Assembly: GCA_964343835.1 (NCBI GenBank)
Contig: CAYFKR010000017.1
Location: forward strand, 1-64,000
Source of the DNA: CALEMW01 sp964343835
GTDB taxonomy: Bacteria; Krumholzibacteriota; Krumholzibacteriia; LZORAL124-64-63
Length of the DNA: 64,000 bases
Direction of reading: 5' to 3'
The position numbers and the translations under genes are program-made. This document shows positions 41,489 through 50,815 of the stretch, piece by piece. The notes beneath the pieces are model-generated. The model saw only the letters and a program-made list of their open reading frames with translations. It did no database searches and was not told the origin of the DNA. The first letter of the stretch is position 1. Each line of letters starts with the position of its first letter.

Positions 41489-41596
41489 CGACCCCATCCA
41501 TCTCATAAAAAGGAGAGCGAAGCGAATCCGACTCAACAACCTACATGTCCCGAAGTTCCTCCACCAGCAGGCAGCCGGGGCGGTTACCAGGCGGTG

Positions 41597-41678
41597 GTGT
41601 TTGGGGGGATGAACGGCCCGCTCAGAAACGATGAGGAGAAGTTTCGTTTCTGAGCGGGCCGTTCATCCCCCCAAACAC
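41597..41678. repeat. 33-bp perfect inverted repeat (hairpin element)
   Basis: The arm 41597-41629 (starting GTGTTTGGGGGGATGAACGG) is the exact reverse complement of 41646-41678, with a 16-base loop. It begins seven bases beyond the gamma-glutamyltransferase stop and lies upstream of the TlpA-type gene. On neither side does a T-run follow, so it is stronger and longer than a normal terminator. It could be a repetitive extragenic palindrome or MITE-like element, an RNA stabiliser, or an assembly fold-back. Only this one copy was seen. Confidence 0.85.
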
Positions 41679-41684
41679 GAGCAC

Positions 41685-43391
<1,707 letters not shown>

Positions 43392-43506
43392 GGTCGGCTC
43401 CTCGTGTGAAAGGGGCGTCCATGGTCCCCCGGAGGGCCGGAGGCGTCAAGCGCGGGGCCGTCGCGACGGGATCGAATGAGGAATCATGAGAAACCGAGAG
43501 AATCAA

Positions 43507-43535
43507 TTGACAAGTTCTTGCTCATATGAGAATAT
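43507..43535 (+). promoter_or_regulatory. Promoter of secreted-protein gene 43664
   Basis: TTGACA (43507-43512) and GAATAT (43530-43535) are 17 bp apart in an AT-rich island within the 272-bp gap between ggt and this gene. The first box sits in TCAATTGACA, the same ten bases found before the gene at 32065. The leader of about 120 nt contains a nine-base-pair hairpin (CCGGAACGG 43602-43610, CCGTTCCGG 43615-43623). Confidence 0.5.
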
Positions 43536-43663
43536 TTCCCCTTCAGTACGCCGAAAGGCCGTGAATCGGCCCGGCGTGTCCCCGCCCGATCGACAACAGG
43601 ACCGGAACGGCCGTCCGTTCCGGCGTGAACGACTTTCTGGACATGCAGCTGGGGGATGTTCGC

Positions 43664-44341
43664 ATGAAGACCATGATGACGATCCTGATCCTGTCGCTGG
43701 CGGCCTCCGTGGCCGTCGCCTCGTGCCCCGAGAACGTGGGCCTCTTCTCCACCCTGAACGGCACCATGAGCGGCGGTCGCGTGAGCGAATCGTTCGCCGG
43801 CGGCGCCGCGGGCATGCCCGGCAACACCGAGAACGCCATGAGCTGGGACGGCGTGACCCTGGGCGGCGAGTGGAAGGTCTGGGGCATGACGATCAACTCG
43901 GCCGGAGCCGTGGAGATCAGCAGCGATCTGGACGTGAACGGCAACGGCTGGGTCGAGTACCGCACCGACTACGACGGCGGCGAGTTCTGGCTGAGCAAGG
44001 ACGGCCTCTGGGGTGACGGCTGGAACGACCTGACCGGCGTCGTCCAGAACTACACCGTGACCACCAAGGTCACCATGATGGGCGGCCAGGCCGTGGGCTC
44101 CACGTCCAACATCTACTTCTCCGGCCAGTTCGGCGAGAGCAGCCCCATGAACGGCTGCGTCATCGAGTACGCCATCGCCAACGCCATGGCCAACGGCTTC
44201 ACCGACGGCACCAACTACCCCGCCATGCTGGGCGGCGGCGGCGGCGAGTACTTCGACGTGTGCTGCATCAGCACCAGCATCAGCTGCGTGGTATCCAACG
44301 AACTGGAGAGCTTCGGCGAGCTGAAGGCCCGCTTCCGGTAG
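43664..44341 (+). CDS. Secreted protein with FGxLKxxFR C-terminus
   Basis: This 225-residue protein has a signal peptide (MKTMMTILILSLAASVAVA). The mature part is Gly-, Asn- and Asp-rich with alternating strands and a pair of adjacent Cys (FDVCCIS) plus two more Cys (CPE, SCVV). It ends in ESFGELKARFR, which aligns with the endings of the proteins at 32065 and 61716 and, internally, 62222. No domain is recognised; the composition suits an extracellular beta protein. ATG 43664 follows GGGGG and the signal peptide starts there. A strong terminator (44377-44408) closes the gene, so it is monocistronic. Confidence 0.8.
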   Translation: MKTMMTILILSLAASVAVASCPENVGLFSTLNGTMSGGRVSESFAGGAAGMPGNTENAMSWDGVTLGGEWKVWGMTINSAGAVEISSDLDVNGNGWVEYRTDYDGGEFWLSKDGLWGDGWNDLTGVVQNYTVTTKVTMMGGQAVGSTSNIYFSGQFGESSPMNGCVIEYAIANAMANGFTDGTNYPAMLGGGGGEYFDVCCISTSISCVVSNELESFGELKARFR

Positions 44342-44376
44342 ATCCGGATCCCAGGCATCCCCCGCCGTGATCCGAC

Positions 44377-44408
44377 GGGGCCGGTCCTCCCGCGACCGGC
44401 CCCTTTTT
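44377..44408 (+). terminator. Rho-independent terminator
   Basis: GGGGCCGGTC (44377-44386) pairs perfectly with GACCGGCCCC (44394-44403) across a seven-base loop, and TTTTT follows at 44404-44408. It stands 36 bp after the stop of the secreted-protein gene and is the clearest intrinsic terminator in the window. Confidence 0.9.
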
Positions 44409-44510
44409 CATGCCCGGCCGTGCAACCCCCCGGCAGCGACGCGCGTATCCCTTCCGCCTGAGGCGCCGCGCCCCCGAACGCAGCGTCCCCAACCTGCCGG
44501 GAGGATTCCG

Positions 44511-45605
44511 ATGTTCCGATTCGACCGTACCGCGCCGCTGCTGACGGCGCTGGCCGTCCTTTGCTTCGCCGCCTTCGTCTCCGCCGAGGAATTCGGTGAG
44601 ACCGTCCGACTCGACGGCGACGAGGTGGAGATCGTCAACCTGATCGGCCACGTGGACGTGGTCCGCGGCGGCGACGAGTTCGTGGTGGAGATCGAGGTCA
44701 AGGGCGACGACGCCCGCCGTGACGACTTCGAGTTCGTCACCGAGCGCGTGGACGGCGCCACCCGCCTGACCGTCGTCTTCCCCGTGGACGACGAGCGCAC
44801 CTACATCTACCCGCCCATGGGCCGCGGCAAGTCCCAGTTCACCTTCCGCGACGACGGCAACGACGGCTCCGTCTGGGAGCGCATCGCCGGCGCCCTGGGC
44901 GGCCGCAAGATCACCGTCAAGGGCAAGGGCCGCGGCTACGAGGGCTGGGCCGACCTCACGGTCAGGATCCCCGACGGCTCCGACGCCGTGGTCAAGCTGG
45001 GCTGCGGCGACATCCGTGCCGAGGACGTGTCCGCCGACGTGACCCTGGACACCAGCAGCGGCCCCATCTCCGCCGAGCGCATGCGCGGCGTCCTGGTCTG
45101 CGACACCGGCAGCGGCCATGTGGACGTCGCCGACTGCGAGGGCGAGATCACCGTGGACACCGGCAGCGGTCACGTGACCGGCCGCAAGCTCTCCGGCGGC
45201 AAGGTGCTGGTGGATACGGGCAGCGGCCACGTGGAACTCACCGAGGTGGACTGCCGCAAGCTCGACGTGGACACCGGCAGTGGCCGCGTGGAGGCCGTGA
45301 AGGTGAGCTGCGACGCCGCCCGCATCGACACCGGCAGCGGCAGCGTGCACCTGCAGCTTGACCGCATGGGCTCCGGTCGTTTCCTTCTGGATACGGGCAG
45401 CGGCGGCGTGACCCTGATCCTGCCCCGCGACGCTTCCTGCCGCGTCTCCTGCGACACCGGCAGCGGCGGCATCGACGTGGACGTCCCCGGCGTGGACGTC
45501 GACAGGCCCGAACGCGACGAGGCCTCCTTCACCGTCGGCGGCGGCGACGCCCGGGTGATCCTCGACACGGGGAGCGGAGGCATCAGGGTGAAGACCGCGT
45601 CCTGA
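44511..45605 (+). CDS. Exported DUF4097-type protein with nine DTGSG repeats
   Basis: This 364-residue protein has a signal peptide (hydrophobic residues 9-24, cleavage near VSAEE). After a beta-rich first half, residues about 180-358 contain nine repeats built on D-T-G/S-S-G followed by two hydrophobic positions, 18-21 residues apart for the first eight. This is the DUF4097 right-handed beta-helix pattern found in bacterial adhesin-like proteins. Each repeat would form one coil, with the Asp-Thr-Gly turn stacked on one side. There is no catalytic site and no sorting motif at the C-terminus. ATG 44511 follows GGGAGG. It is flanked by terminators on both sides and is therefore a single-gene unit. 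Confidence 0.88.
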   Translation: MFRFDRTAPLLTALAVLCFAAFVSAEEFGETVRLDGDEVEIVNLIGHVDVVRGGDEFVVEIEVKGDDARRDDFEFVTERVDGATRLTVVFPVDDERTYIYPPMGRGKSQFTFRDDGNDGSVWERIAGALGGRKITVKGKGRGYEGWADLTVRIPDGSDAVVKLGCGDIRAEDVSADVTLDTSSGPISAERMRGVLVCDTGSGHVDVADCEGEITVDTGSGHVTGRKLSGGKVLVDTGSGHVELTEVDCRKLDVDTGSGRVEAVKVSCDAARIDTGSGSVHLQLDRMGSGRFLLDTGSGGVTLILPRDASCRVSCDTGSGGIDVDVPGVDVDRPERDEASFTVGGGDARVILDTGSGGIRVKTAS

Positions 45606-45631
45606 TCCTTTCGGATCTCCTGGGACGCAAA

Positions 45632-45662
45632 GAGGCCCCGGCTGGGCGAGAGCCGGGGCCTC
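45632..45662. terminator. Bidirectional terminator between convergent genes
   Basis: GAGGCCCCGGCT (45632-45643) pairs with AGCCGGGGCCTC (45651-45662), a perfect twelve-base stem with a seven-base loop. It lies between the convergent DUF4097 gene and the DUF3179 remnant. T-runs are absent on both sides, but the stem is very stable. Confidence 0.65.
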
Positions 45663-45684
45663 GTCATATCCGGACACGCTGCGG

Positions 45685-46400
45685 CTAGTCGATCACCGCC
45701 GTGTTCGCGAAGAATCCGCTCCAGGCGAACCAGTACGCCGTCCTCACCGGCAGTTCTTCACCCGTGTCGTTCCGTACGGCGCGCACGCCGCCGTCCGGGT
45801 CGAGCCGGAGCGTCACGGCCACGCCGCCCAGTTCCCCCTCGACCGGCCGGCCTGCATCCATCCGCTCGTCCGTGACCGCCAGGGCGTGGGGGCCTACCGT
45901 CACTCCGTGGACCAGGGTCTTGCCGGGTAGCCGCTCCATGAGCCACTGAGCCCGGAAGAGTCCCGTGCGCTCGGGGTCGTCGTAGTAGGACTGGTACCGC
46001 GAAGAGGTGATGGCCTCGCTCTTGGCCAGCACCCGCGTGTCCGGGTGATCGTCGCGCCACTCGGCCCAGGTTGTCTGCACCGACGGCACCACCTCGAGGA
46101 CCGTGCCCGCGTGTTCTCCCTCCAGGCACTTGCCGGTGACGTGACTCCACAGCGAGCCGGTCTCTTCGTCCATCATGATCATGGAGTTCCGCCAGAGCTT
46201 GCCGCTGACGATGAGGGTCAGGTCCGTGTCGGCGACCGTGCGGGCGTAGACCACGCCCGTGTGGCAGGGATGCCGTCGGGCGGGAGCAGGGTGTACATGG
46301 GGTCGCCGTCGAACTCTCCGCGAATCTCGGGCTCGGGTCGCTCGGCGCCAGCGGTGACGGCCGTCAGCAAGATGGCGATCGTGATCAGCAGGATTCTCAT
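45685..46400 (-). pseudogene. DUF3179-family exported protein, frameshifted
   Basis: The N-terminal part (from ATG 46400) encodes a signal peptide (MRILLITIAILLTAVTAGA) and reads DGDPMYTLLPPDGIP. The rest of the family sequence continues in another frame from CHTGVVYARTV: VSGKLWRNSMIMMDEETGSLWSHVTGK, LEVVPSVQTTWAEWRDDHPDTRVL, AWSGFFANTAVID. These are typical DUF3179 landmarks. Adding one base in the CCC run at 46267-46269 would rejoin both parts as a 238-residue protein with the expected DGIPCHTG junction. So this is a single-base deletion: either a recent inactivating mutation or a sequencing error. DUF3179 function is unknown. The upstream 133-bp gap to the kinase gene shows nothing recognisable. 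Confidence 0.8.
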
Positions 46401-46533
46401 TCGTGGCTCCCGTCGTCCGGCCCGCAGCGGACCATGATGGTCCTCTCCACTTCCAAGACCAATGAACGATACGCACAACAGGAATATCGGCAACGGAGTG
46501 ACCGGCTGACTGAACAGAGGGTTCGTCAGTCGC

Positions 46534-48141
46534 CTATCCCGGATCGACCACCGACAGCACCTGATCCAGCACCGCCGCCATCTTCGCCCGGTCGTAGGGC
46601 TTGGCGAAGCACGCGTCGAAGCCGTGGCTGCGGCAGTCGGCCATCACCGGGCTGTCGGAGTAGCCGCTGGAGGCGATCAGCCTGGGGCAGTCCGACTCTT
46701 CGCGCAGCAGGGTGGCGGTGGCGGCGCCGTCCAGGCCGTCGGGCACCGTCAGGTCCAGGATCACGGCGTCGAAGGGGCGACCCGCGGCGGCGGCTTCCCG
46801 GACCGTCTTCACGGCGCACTCGCCCGACTCGCACGATTCCACCTCGAAGCCCAGCGACTCGACCATGCGCGTGCAGAGCGTGCGCACGAGCTCCTGGTCG
46901 TCCATCACCAGGATCCTGCCCGAGCGTGTGATGTCCGGAATCCCCGTTATTTCGGGCACCGATGCCTCGGGGCGTCCCTCGCAGGCGGGCAGCCACACGT
47001 CGAACGACGTGCCCTCGCCCAGCTGCGTGCGCACGTCGAGCCAGCCGCCGTGGCGCGCCACGATGGAGTGGCTGATGGAGAGGCCCAGGCCGGTGCCGTC
47101 GGTCTTGGACGTGAAGAACGGGTCGAAGATGTCGCCGAGGATCTCGGCCGGAATGCCCGGGCCGCGGTCCGACACCGTGATCACCACGTACTCGCCCGGC
47201 GGCAGGTGTCCGGCGCCGTGATCCTCCGGACGTTCGGCGTGGCAGCGCACCTCGATGCGGCCGCTTCCCGCCAGCGCCTCCTGGGCGTTGATCACCAGGT
47301 TCTGCACCACCTGGGAGATCTGGCCGGCGTCCACGTCGGCGCAGGGAAGGGCGTCGTCGACGGTCACGTCGCAGGCCACCTCGGACCCCGACGACGTGAA
47401 GCGGCAGGTCTCGTTCACCATGGCTCCCACATCGGTGACGCGGCGCACGGGCTCGCCGCCCTTGGCGAAGGTCAGCAGCTGGGCCGCGAGGTCGCGGGCG
47501 CGCAGGGCCGCGGTCTTGGCGTCGGCGAGCAGGGAGGGGGACTCGTCGCAGTCGGTCGTGCAGCCCAGGACCAGGTCGATGTTCCCCAGGATGCCCACCA
47601 GGATGTTGTTGAAGTCGTGGGCGATGCCGCCGGCCAGGCCGCCGAGGGACTCCAGCTTGTCGATGCGGCGCAGGGCGGTCTCGGCGCGACGCTGCTCGGT
47701 GATGTCGTGGACCGTGCCGAGGGAGCGCAGCGGCGTGCCCTCGTCGTCGTACTCGGTCTCGCAGCGCTCGTGCACGTGCTTGATCGTGCCGTCGGGCAAC
47801 AGCAGGCGGTGCACGATGTCGTAGGGCGTCCGGTTCTCCACGGATGTGGAGTAGGCCGTGTTGACCATATCGCGGTCGTCGGGATGGATGGTCTCGAGGA
47901 AGGCCTCGTAGGAGGCGCCGAACCGCTCGGGGTCGATGCCGAAGATGCGGAAGATTTCGTCGGACCAGTAGAGGTCGCCGGTGCGGATGTCCAGGGACCA
48001 GTGGCCGAGCTTGGCGAGGGCTTCGGCCTGCTTCAGCGTCCGCTGGCTGCGGGCCAGGCACTCCTCGATGTCGCGGAGGTGTTCGAGCTCCCCTTCGAGG
48101 TCCCTGATCCGGGCTTCGAGCTGGTTGCGGTCCCCTGTCAT
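46534..48141 (-). CDS. Hybrid sensor histidine kinase with receiver domain
   Basis: This 535-residue soluble hybrid kinase has an N-terminal coiled coil (DRNQLEARIRDLEGELEHLRDIEE) and a PAS domain (about 40-155: HWSLDIRTGDLYWSDEIFRIFGID ... GTVHDITEQRRAE). The HisKA box GGLAGGIAHDFNNILVGI carries the phospho-acceptor His, followed by a HATPase_c domain (NLVINAQEAL, DRGPGIP, GTGLGLSISHSIV) and a C-terminal receiver (about 415-530: RILVMDDQELVRTL, VILDLTVPDG with the phospho-acceptor Asp, and FAKPYDRAKM with the conserved Lys). There is no membrane segment or output domain, so signals must pass to a separate regulator. ATG 48141 is preceded by GGGAGGATGCC. It is divergent from the GNAT gene. 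Confidence 0.93.
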   Translation of the reverse strand: MTGDRNQLEARIRDLEGELEHLRDIEECLARSQRTLKQAEALAKLGHWSLDIRTGDLYWSDEIFRIFGIDPERFGASYEAFLETIHPDDRDMVNTAYSTSVENRTPYDIVHRLLLPDGTIKHVHERCETEYDDEGTPLRSLGTVHDITEQRRAETALRRIDKLESLGGLAGGIAHDFNNILVGILGNIDLVLGCTTDCDESPSLLADAKTAALRARDLAAQLLTFAKGGEPVRRVTDVGAMVNETCRFTSSGSEVACDVTVDDALPCADVDAGQISQVVQNLVINAQEALAGSGRIEVRCHAERPEDHGAGHLPPGEYVVITVSDRGPGIPAEILGDIFDPFFTSKTDGTGLGLSISHSIVARHGGWLDVRTQLGEGTSFDVWLPACEGRPEASVPEITGIPDITRSGRILVMDDQELVRTLCTRMVESLGFEVESCESGECAVKTVREAAAAGRPFDAVILDLTVPDGLDGAATATLLREESDCPRLIASSGYSDSPVMADCRSHGFDACFAKPYDRAKMAAVLDQVLSVVDPG

Positions 48142-48294
48142 GGCATCCTCCCGGTCCCCTGGACCGTCGAATGTCTCCCCCCGAACCATGGTATCGTCAG
48201 ATTCGGCCGGGACTCCAGCACATTCATGCCGTTCCACCCTCCGGCCGGGCGTGATAGGATGCCATCGTCCCGAGACGGAGGTTCCGCCAACCCC

Positions 48295-48783
48295 ATGCCA
48301 GCCTGCACCATCCGGCCCGCCGCGCCGACCGACGCCCCCCTGCTCCTGCGCCTGATCCGCGAGCTGGCAGCGTACGAGAAGCTGGCTCACGAGGTCACGG
48401 CCACCGTCGCGGACCTGGAGCGGTCGCTGTCGGGACCGCGCCCGGAGGCCGAGGCCCTGATCGCCGAGCTCGACGGCGAGCCCGTCGGCTTCGCCCTCTA
48501 CTTCCACAACTACTCCACCTTCCTGGGGCGGCACGGCCTGTACCTGGAAGACCTGTACGTGGAGCCCGCCTGCCGCGGCCGCGGCGTGGGGGAGGCCCTG
48601 CTGCGCCGCCTGGCCGCCGTGTCCGTCGAGCGCGGCTGCGGGCGCTTCGAGTGGTCGGTGCTGGACTGGAACGAATCCGCCGCCGGCTTCTACCGCAACC
48701 TGGGCGCCCGCCCCATGGACGACTGGACCGTGTGGCGGGTGGACGGCGAGGCGCTGGAGCAGCTCGCAGGAGACGATGCATGA
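48295..48783 (+). CDS. GNAT-family N-acetyltransferase (diamine acetyltransferase-like)
   Basis: This 162-residue GNAT fold opens with CTIRPAAPTDAPLLLRLIRELAAYEKLAHEV and has the acetyl-CoA pyrophosphate loop LEDLYVEPACRGRGVGEALLRRLA, then FEWSVLDWNESAAGFYRNLGARPMDDWTVWR. The start, the EDLYV segment and the WNE-A-FY-LGA motif match spermidine/spermine (or thialysine) N1-acetyltransferases, so a polyamine or amine substrate is likely but not proven. Its stop overlaps the next start (ATGA), which puts it first in a tight three-gene unit with a cupin and an amidase. Confidence 0.88.
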   Translation: MPACTIRPAAPTDAPLLLRLIRELAAYEKLAHEVTATVADLERSLSGPRPEAEALIAELDGEPVGFALYFHNYSTFLGRHGLYLEDLYVEPACRGRGVGEALLRRLAAVSVERGCGRFEWSVLDWNESAAGFYRNLGARPMDDWTVWRVDGEALEQLAGDDA

Positions 48784-49154
48784 CGAGTCATCACAAGCAG
48801 ACCGAGCCGTTCGTGGTTCCGACCGACGACGGCAAGCTCATCGAGGAGCACTTCGGCGCCGCAAGCTTCGGCGGCGACGACCTGAGCGTGGCCCGCATGG
48901 TCGCGCCACCCGGCTGGAGCGAGCCGGCCCAGACGCCCGAGTTCGACGAGTACACCCTGATGGTATCGGGTCGCAAGCGGGTGGAGATCGACGGCGAGAC
49001 CGTCGAGATCGGCCCCGGCGAGTCGCTGTTCGTCCGGAGCGGCTCGCGCGTTCGCTACGCCAACCCCTTCGACGAACCCGCCGTGTACTGGGCGGTCTGC
49101 CGCCCCGCCTTCACCCCCGACCGGGTCCATCGCGAAACCGAGGAGACGCCATGA
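48780..49154 (+). CDS. Single-domain cupin protein
   Basis: This 124-residue cupin has a central double-strand core: ARMVAPPGWSEPAQTPEFDEYTLMVSGRKRVEIDG and VEIGPGESLFVRSGSRVRYANPF. In the first motif the usual His pair is replaced by PEFDEYTL, so metal binding may be weak or use Glu and Asp. Small cupins act as sugar or amino-acid isomerases, dioxygenases or sensors; nothing here picks one. It overlaps the GNAT gene and the amidase gene by 4 bp each (ATGA both times), so the three products are translated together. Confidence 0.85.
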   Translation: MTSHHKQTEPFVVPTDDGKLIEEHFGAASFGGDDLSVARMVAPPGWSEPAQTPEFDEYTLMVSGRKRVEIDGETVEIGPGESLFVRSGSRVRYANPFDEPAVYWAVCRPAFTPDRVHRETEETP

Positions 49155-50815
49155 GGATCACCCTGCTGATCTGCACCCTCGCCCTGCTCGCCGGCTGCGG
49201 CGAGGAGATCCGCCACGAGCAGCCCATCTCCATCGGCACGGTCCGCGAGGCGGAGACCCTCTTCGGCCTCACGTACACCGACGCGGAACGCGAACTGGCC
49301 CTGGCCGACCTCGCCGACCAGCGGGAGGGCTACTTCGATCTGCGGGCCCTGGACCTGCCCAACGAGGTGCGCCCCGCCGTGGTGTTCCGGCCCTTCCCGG
49401 CCGACTGGGAGGCGCCGCGATCCGGCGCCGCGGCCCGCTGGAGCGACCCCGGTGAGGTCCGTCGCCCCGACGATCTCGGGGACCTGGCCTTCGCCACCGT
49501 CGGGGAGCTGTCCGCCCTGCTCGAGCGCCGCCTCGTGACCAGCGAGGAGCTCACGAACGTGTTCCTGGACCGCCTCCGTGCTTACGGCCCCGAGCTGGAA
49601 TGCGTGGTGACGCTGACGGAGGACCTGGCCCTGGAGCAGGCCCGCGCCGCCGACCGTGAGATCGCCACCGGCAGTCGCCGCGGTCCGCTGCACGGCGTGC
49701 CCTATGGCGTGAAGGACCTGCTGGCGGTGTCGGGCTATCCCACCACGTGGGGCGCCCAGCCGTACCGCGACCAGGTGATCGACGACACGGCCACCGTGGT
49801 CGCGAAGCTCGAGGAGGCGGGCGCCGTGCTGTGCGCCAAGCTCACCCTCGGCGCCCTGGCCTGGGGCGACGTCTGGTTCGGCGGCGTGACGCGCAACCCC
49901 TGGAACCTGGAGGAAGGCAGCAGCGGTTCGTCGGCGGGGCCGGCGTCGGCGGTGGCGGCGGGGCTGGTGCCCTTCGCCATCGGAACCGAGACGTGGGGGA
50001 GCATCGTCAGTCCGTCCACGCGCTGCGGCCTGACGGGCCTGCGCCCCACCTTCGGCCGCGTGAGCCGCGCCGGCGCCATGGCCCTGAGCTGGACCATGGA
50101 CAAGATCGGTCCCATGGCCCGCTCGGTGGAGGACTGCGCCCTGGTCTTCGACGCCATCCGCGGCACCGACGGCCTCGATCCGACCCTCGTGGACGCGTCG
50201 TTCTCCTACGACCCGGACATGAGCTGGGAAGGGCTGCGCATCGGCTACCTCGTCACCGAGTTCGAACGGGAGCGCGACGGCAAGGTGCTGGACGACGTTG
50301 CCCTGCAGACCCTCCGCGCCCTCTGCGAGCGCCGCGGCGCCGAACTGGTGCCGGTGTCGCTACCCGAGCGCGACGCCATGCCCATCAGCGTGGTGCTGTC
50401 GGTGGAGGCGGCCGCGGCGTTCGAGGAGCTCACCCTCTCCGGCCGCGACGACGAGCTCGTCAGCCAGATCCGGTACGCCTGGCCCAACGTCTTCCGTTCC
50501 GCCCAGCTCGTACCGGCCACGGCCTACGTGCAGGCCAACCGCGCCCGCTCGCTGCTCATCGAGGAGATGGGGGAGCTGTTCCAGACCATCGACCTCTACG
50601 TGTGCCCGTCGTTCGGCGGCCAGAACCTGCTGGTCACCAACCTGACCGGCCATCCGTGCGTGGTCATGCCCAACGGCTTCACCGACGACGACTCGCCCCA
50701 CTCCTGGACCTTCGTGGGCGACCTCATGGACGAAGCCACGCTCATGGCCGTGGCCAAGGCTTGGCAGGACGCGGCCGGGTGGACGGCCATGAACCCTCCG
50801 CTCTACGAGCCCTAG
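49151..50815 (+). CDS. Amidase-signature family lipoprotein
   Basis: This 554-residue protein has a lipoprotein signal (MRITLLICTLALLAGC, Cys 16) and an amidase signature domain: GRRGPLHGVPYGVKDLLAVSG (catalytic Lys), then the Gly/Ser-rich block EEGSSGSSAGPASAVAAGLVPFAIGTET with the cis-Ser and nucleophile Ser, and TFGRVSRAGAMALSWTMDKIGPMARS. Such enzymes hydrolyse amides of many types: amino-acid amides, fatty-acid amides, peptide-like bonds. The exact substrate is unknown. The C-terminal region (VCPSFGGQNLLVTNLTGHPCVVMPNGF) is typical of the family. It is last in the GNAT-cupin unit and overlaps the convergent CHAT gene end by 4 bp. Confidence 0.9.
   Translation: MRITLLICTLALLAGCGEEIRHEQPISIGTVREAETLFGLTYTDAERELALADLADQREGYFDLRALDLPNEVRPAVVFRPFPADWEAPRSGAAARWSDPGEVRRPDDLGDLAFATVGELSALLERRLVTSEELTNVFLDRLRAYGPELECVVTLTEDLALEQARAADREIATGSRRGPLHGVPYGVKDLLAVSGYPTTWGAQPYRDQVIDDTATVVAKLEEAGAVLCAKLTLGALAWGDVWFGGVTRNPWNLEEGSSGSSAGPASAVAAGLVPFAIGTETWGSIVSPSTRCGLTGLRPTFGRVSRAGAMALSWTMDKIGPMARSVEDCALVFDAIRGTDGLDPTLVDASFSYDPDMSWEGLRIGYLVTEFERERDGKVLDDVALQTLRALCERRGAELVPVSLPERDAMPISVVLSVEAAAAFEELTLSGRDDELVSQIRYAWPNVFRSAQLVPATAYVQANRARSLLIEEMGELFQTIDLYVCPSFGGQNLLVTNLTGHPCVVMPNGFTDDDSPHSWTFVGDLMDEATLMAVAKAWQDAAGWTAMNPPLYEP

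Noticed and set aside
41560..41655. Plus-strand peptide GGYQAVVFGG resembling the GGYQAILY of gamma-glutamyltransferase, as a remnant of a second ggt gene
   Set aside because: The match is only a few residues and the rest of the frame is not similar. Much of it is formed by the inverted repeat.
45048..45600. DTGSG region as a DNA-level tandem repeat or CRISPR-like array
   Set aside because: The repetition is at protein level only. Codons vary, unit length changes, and there are no spacer-like unique segments of constant length.
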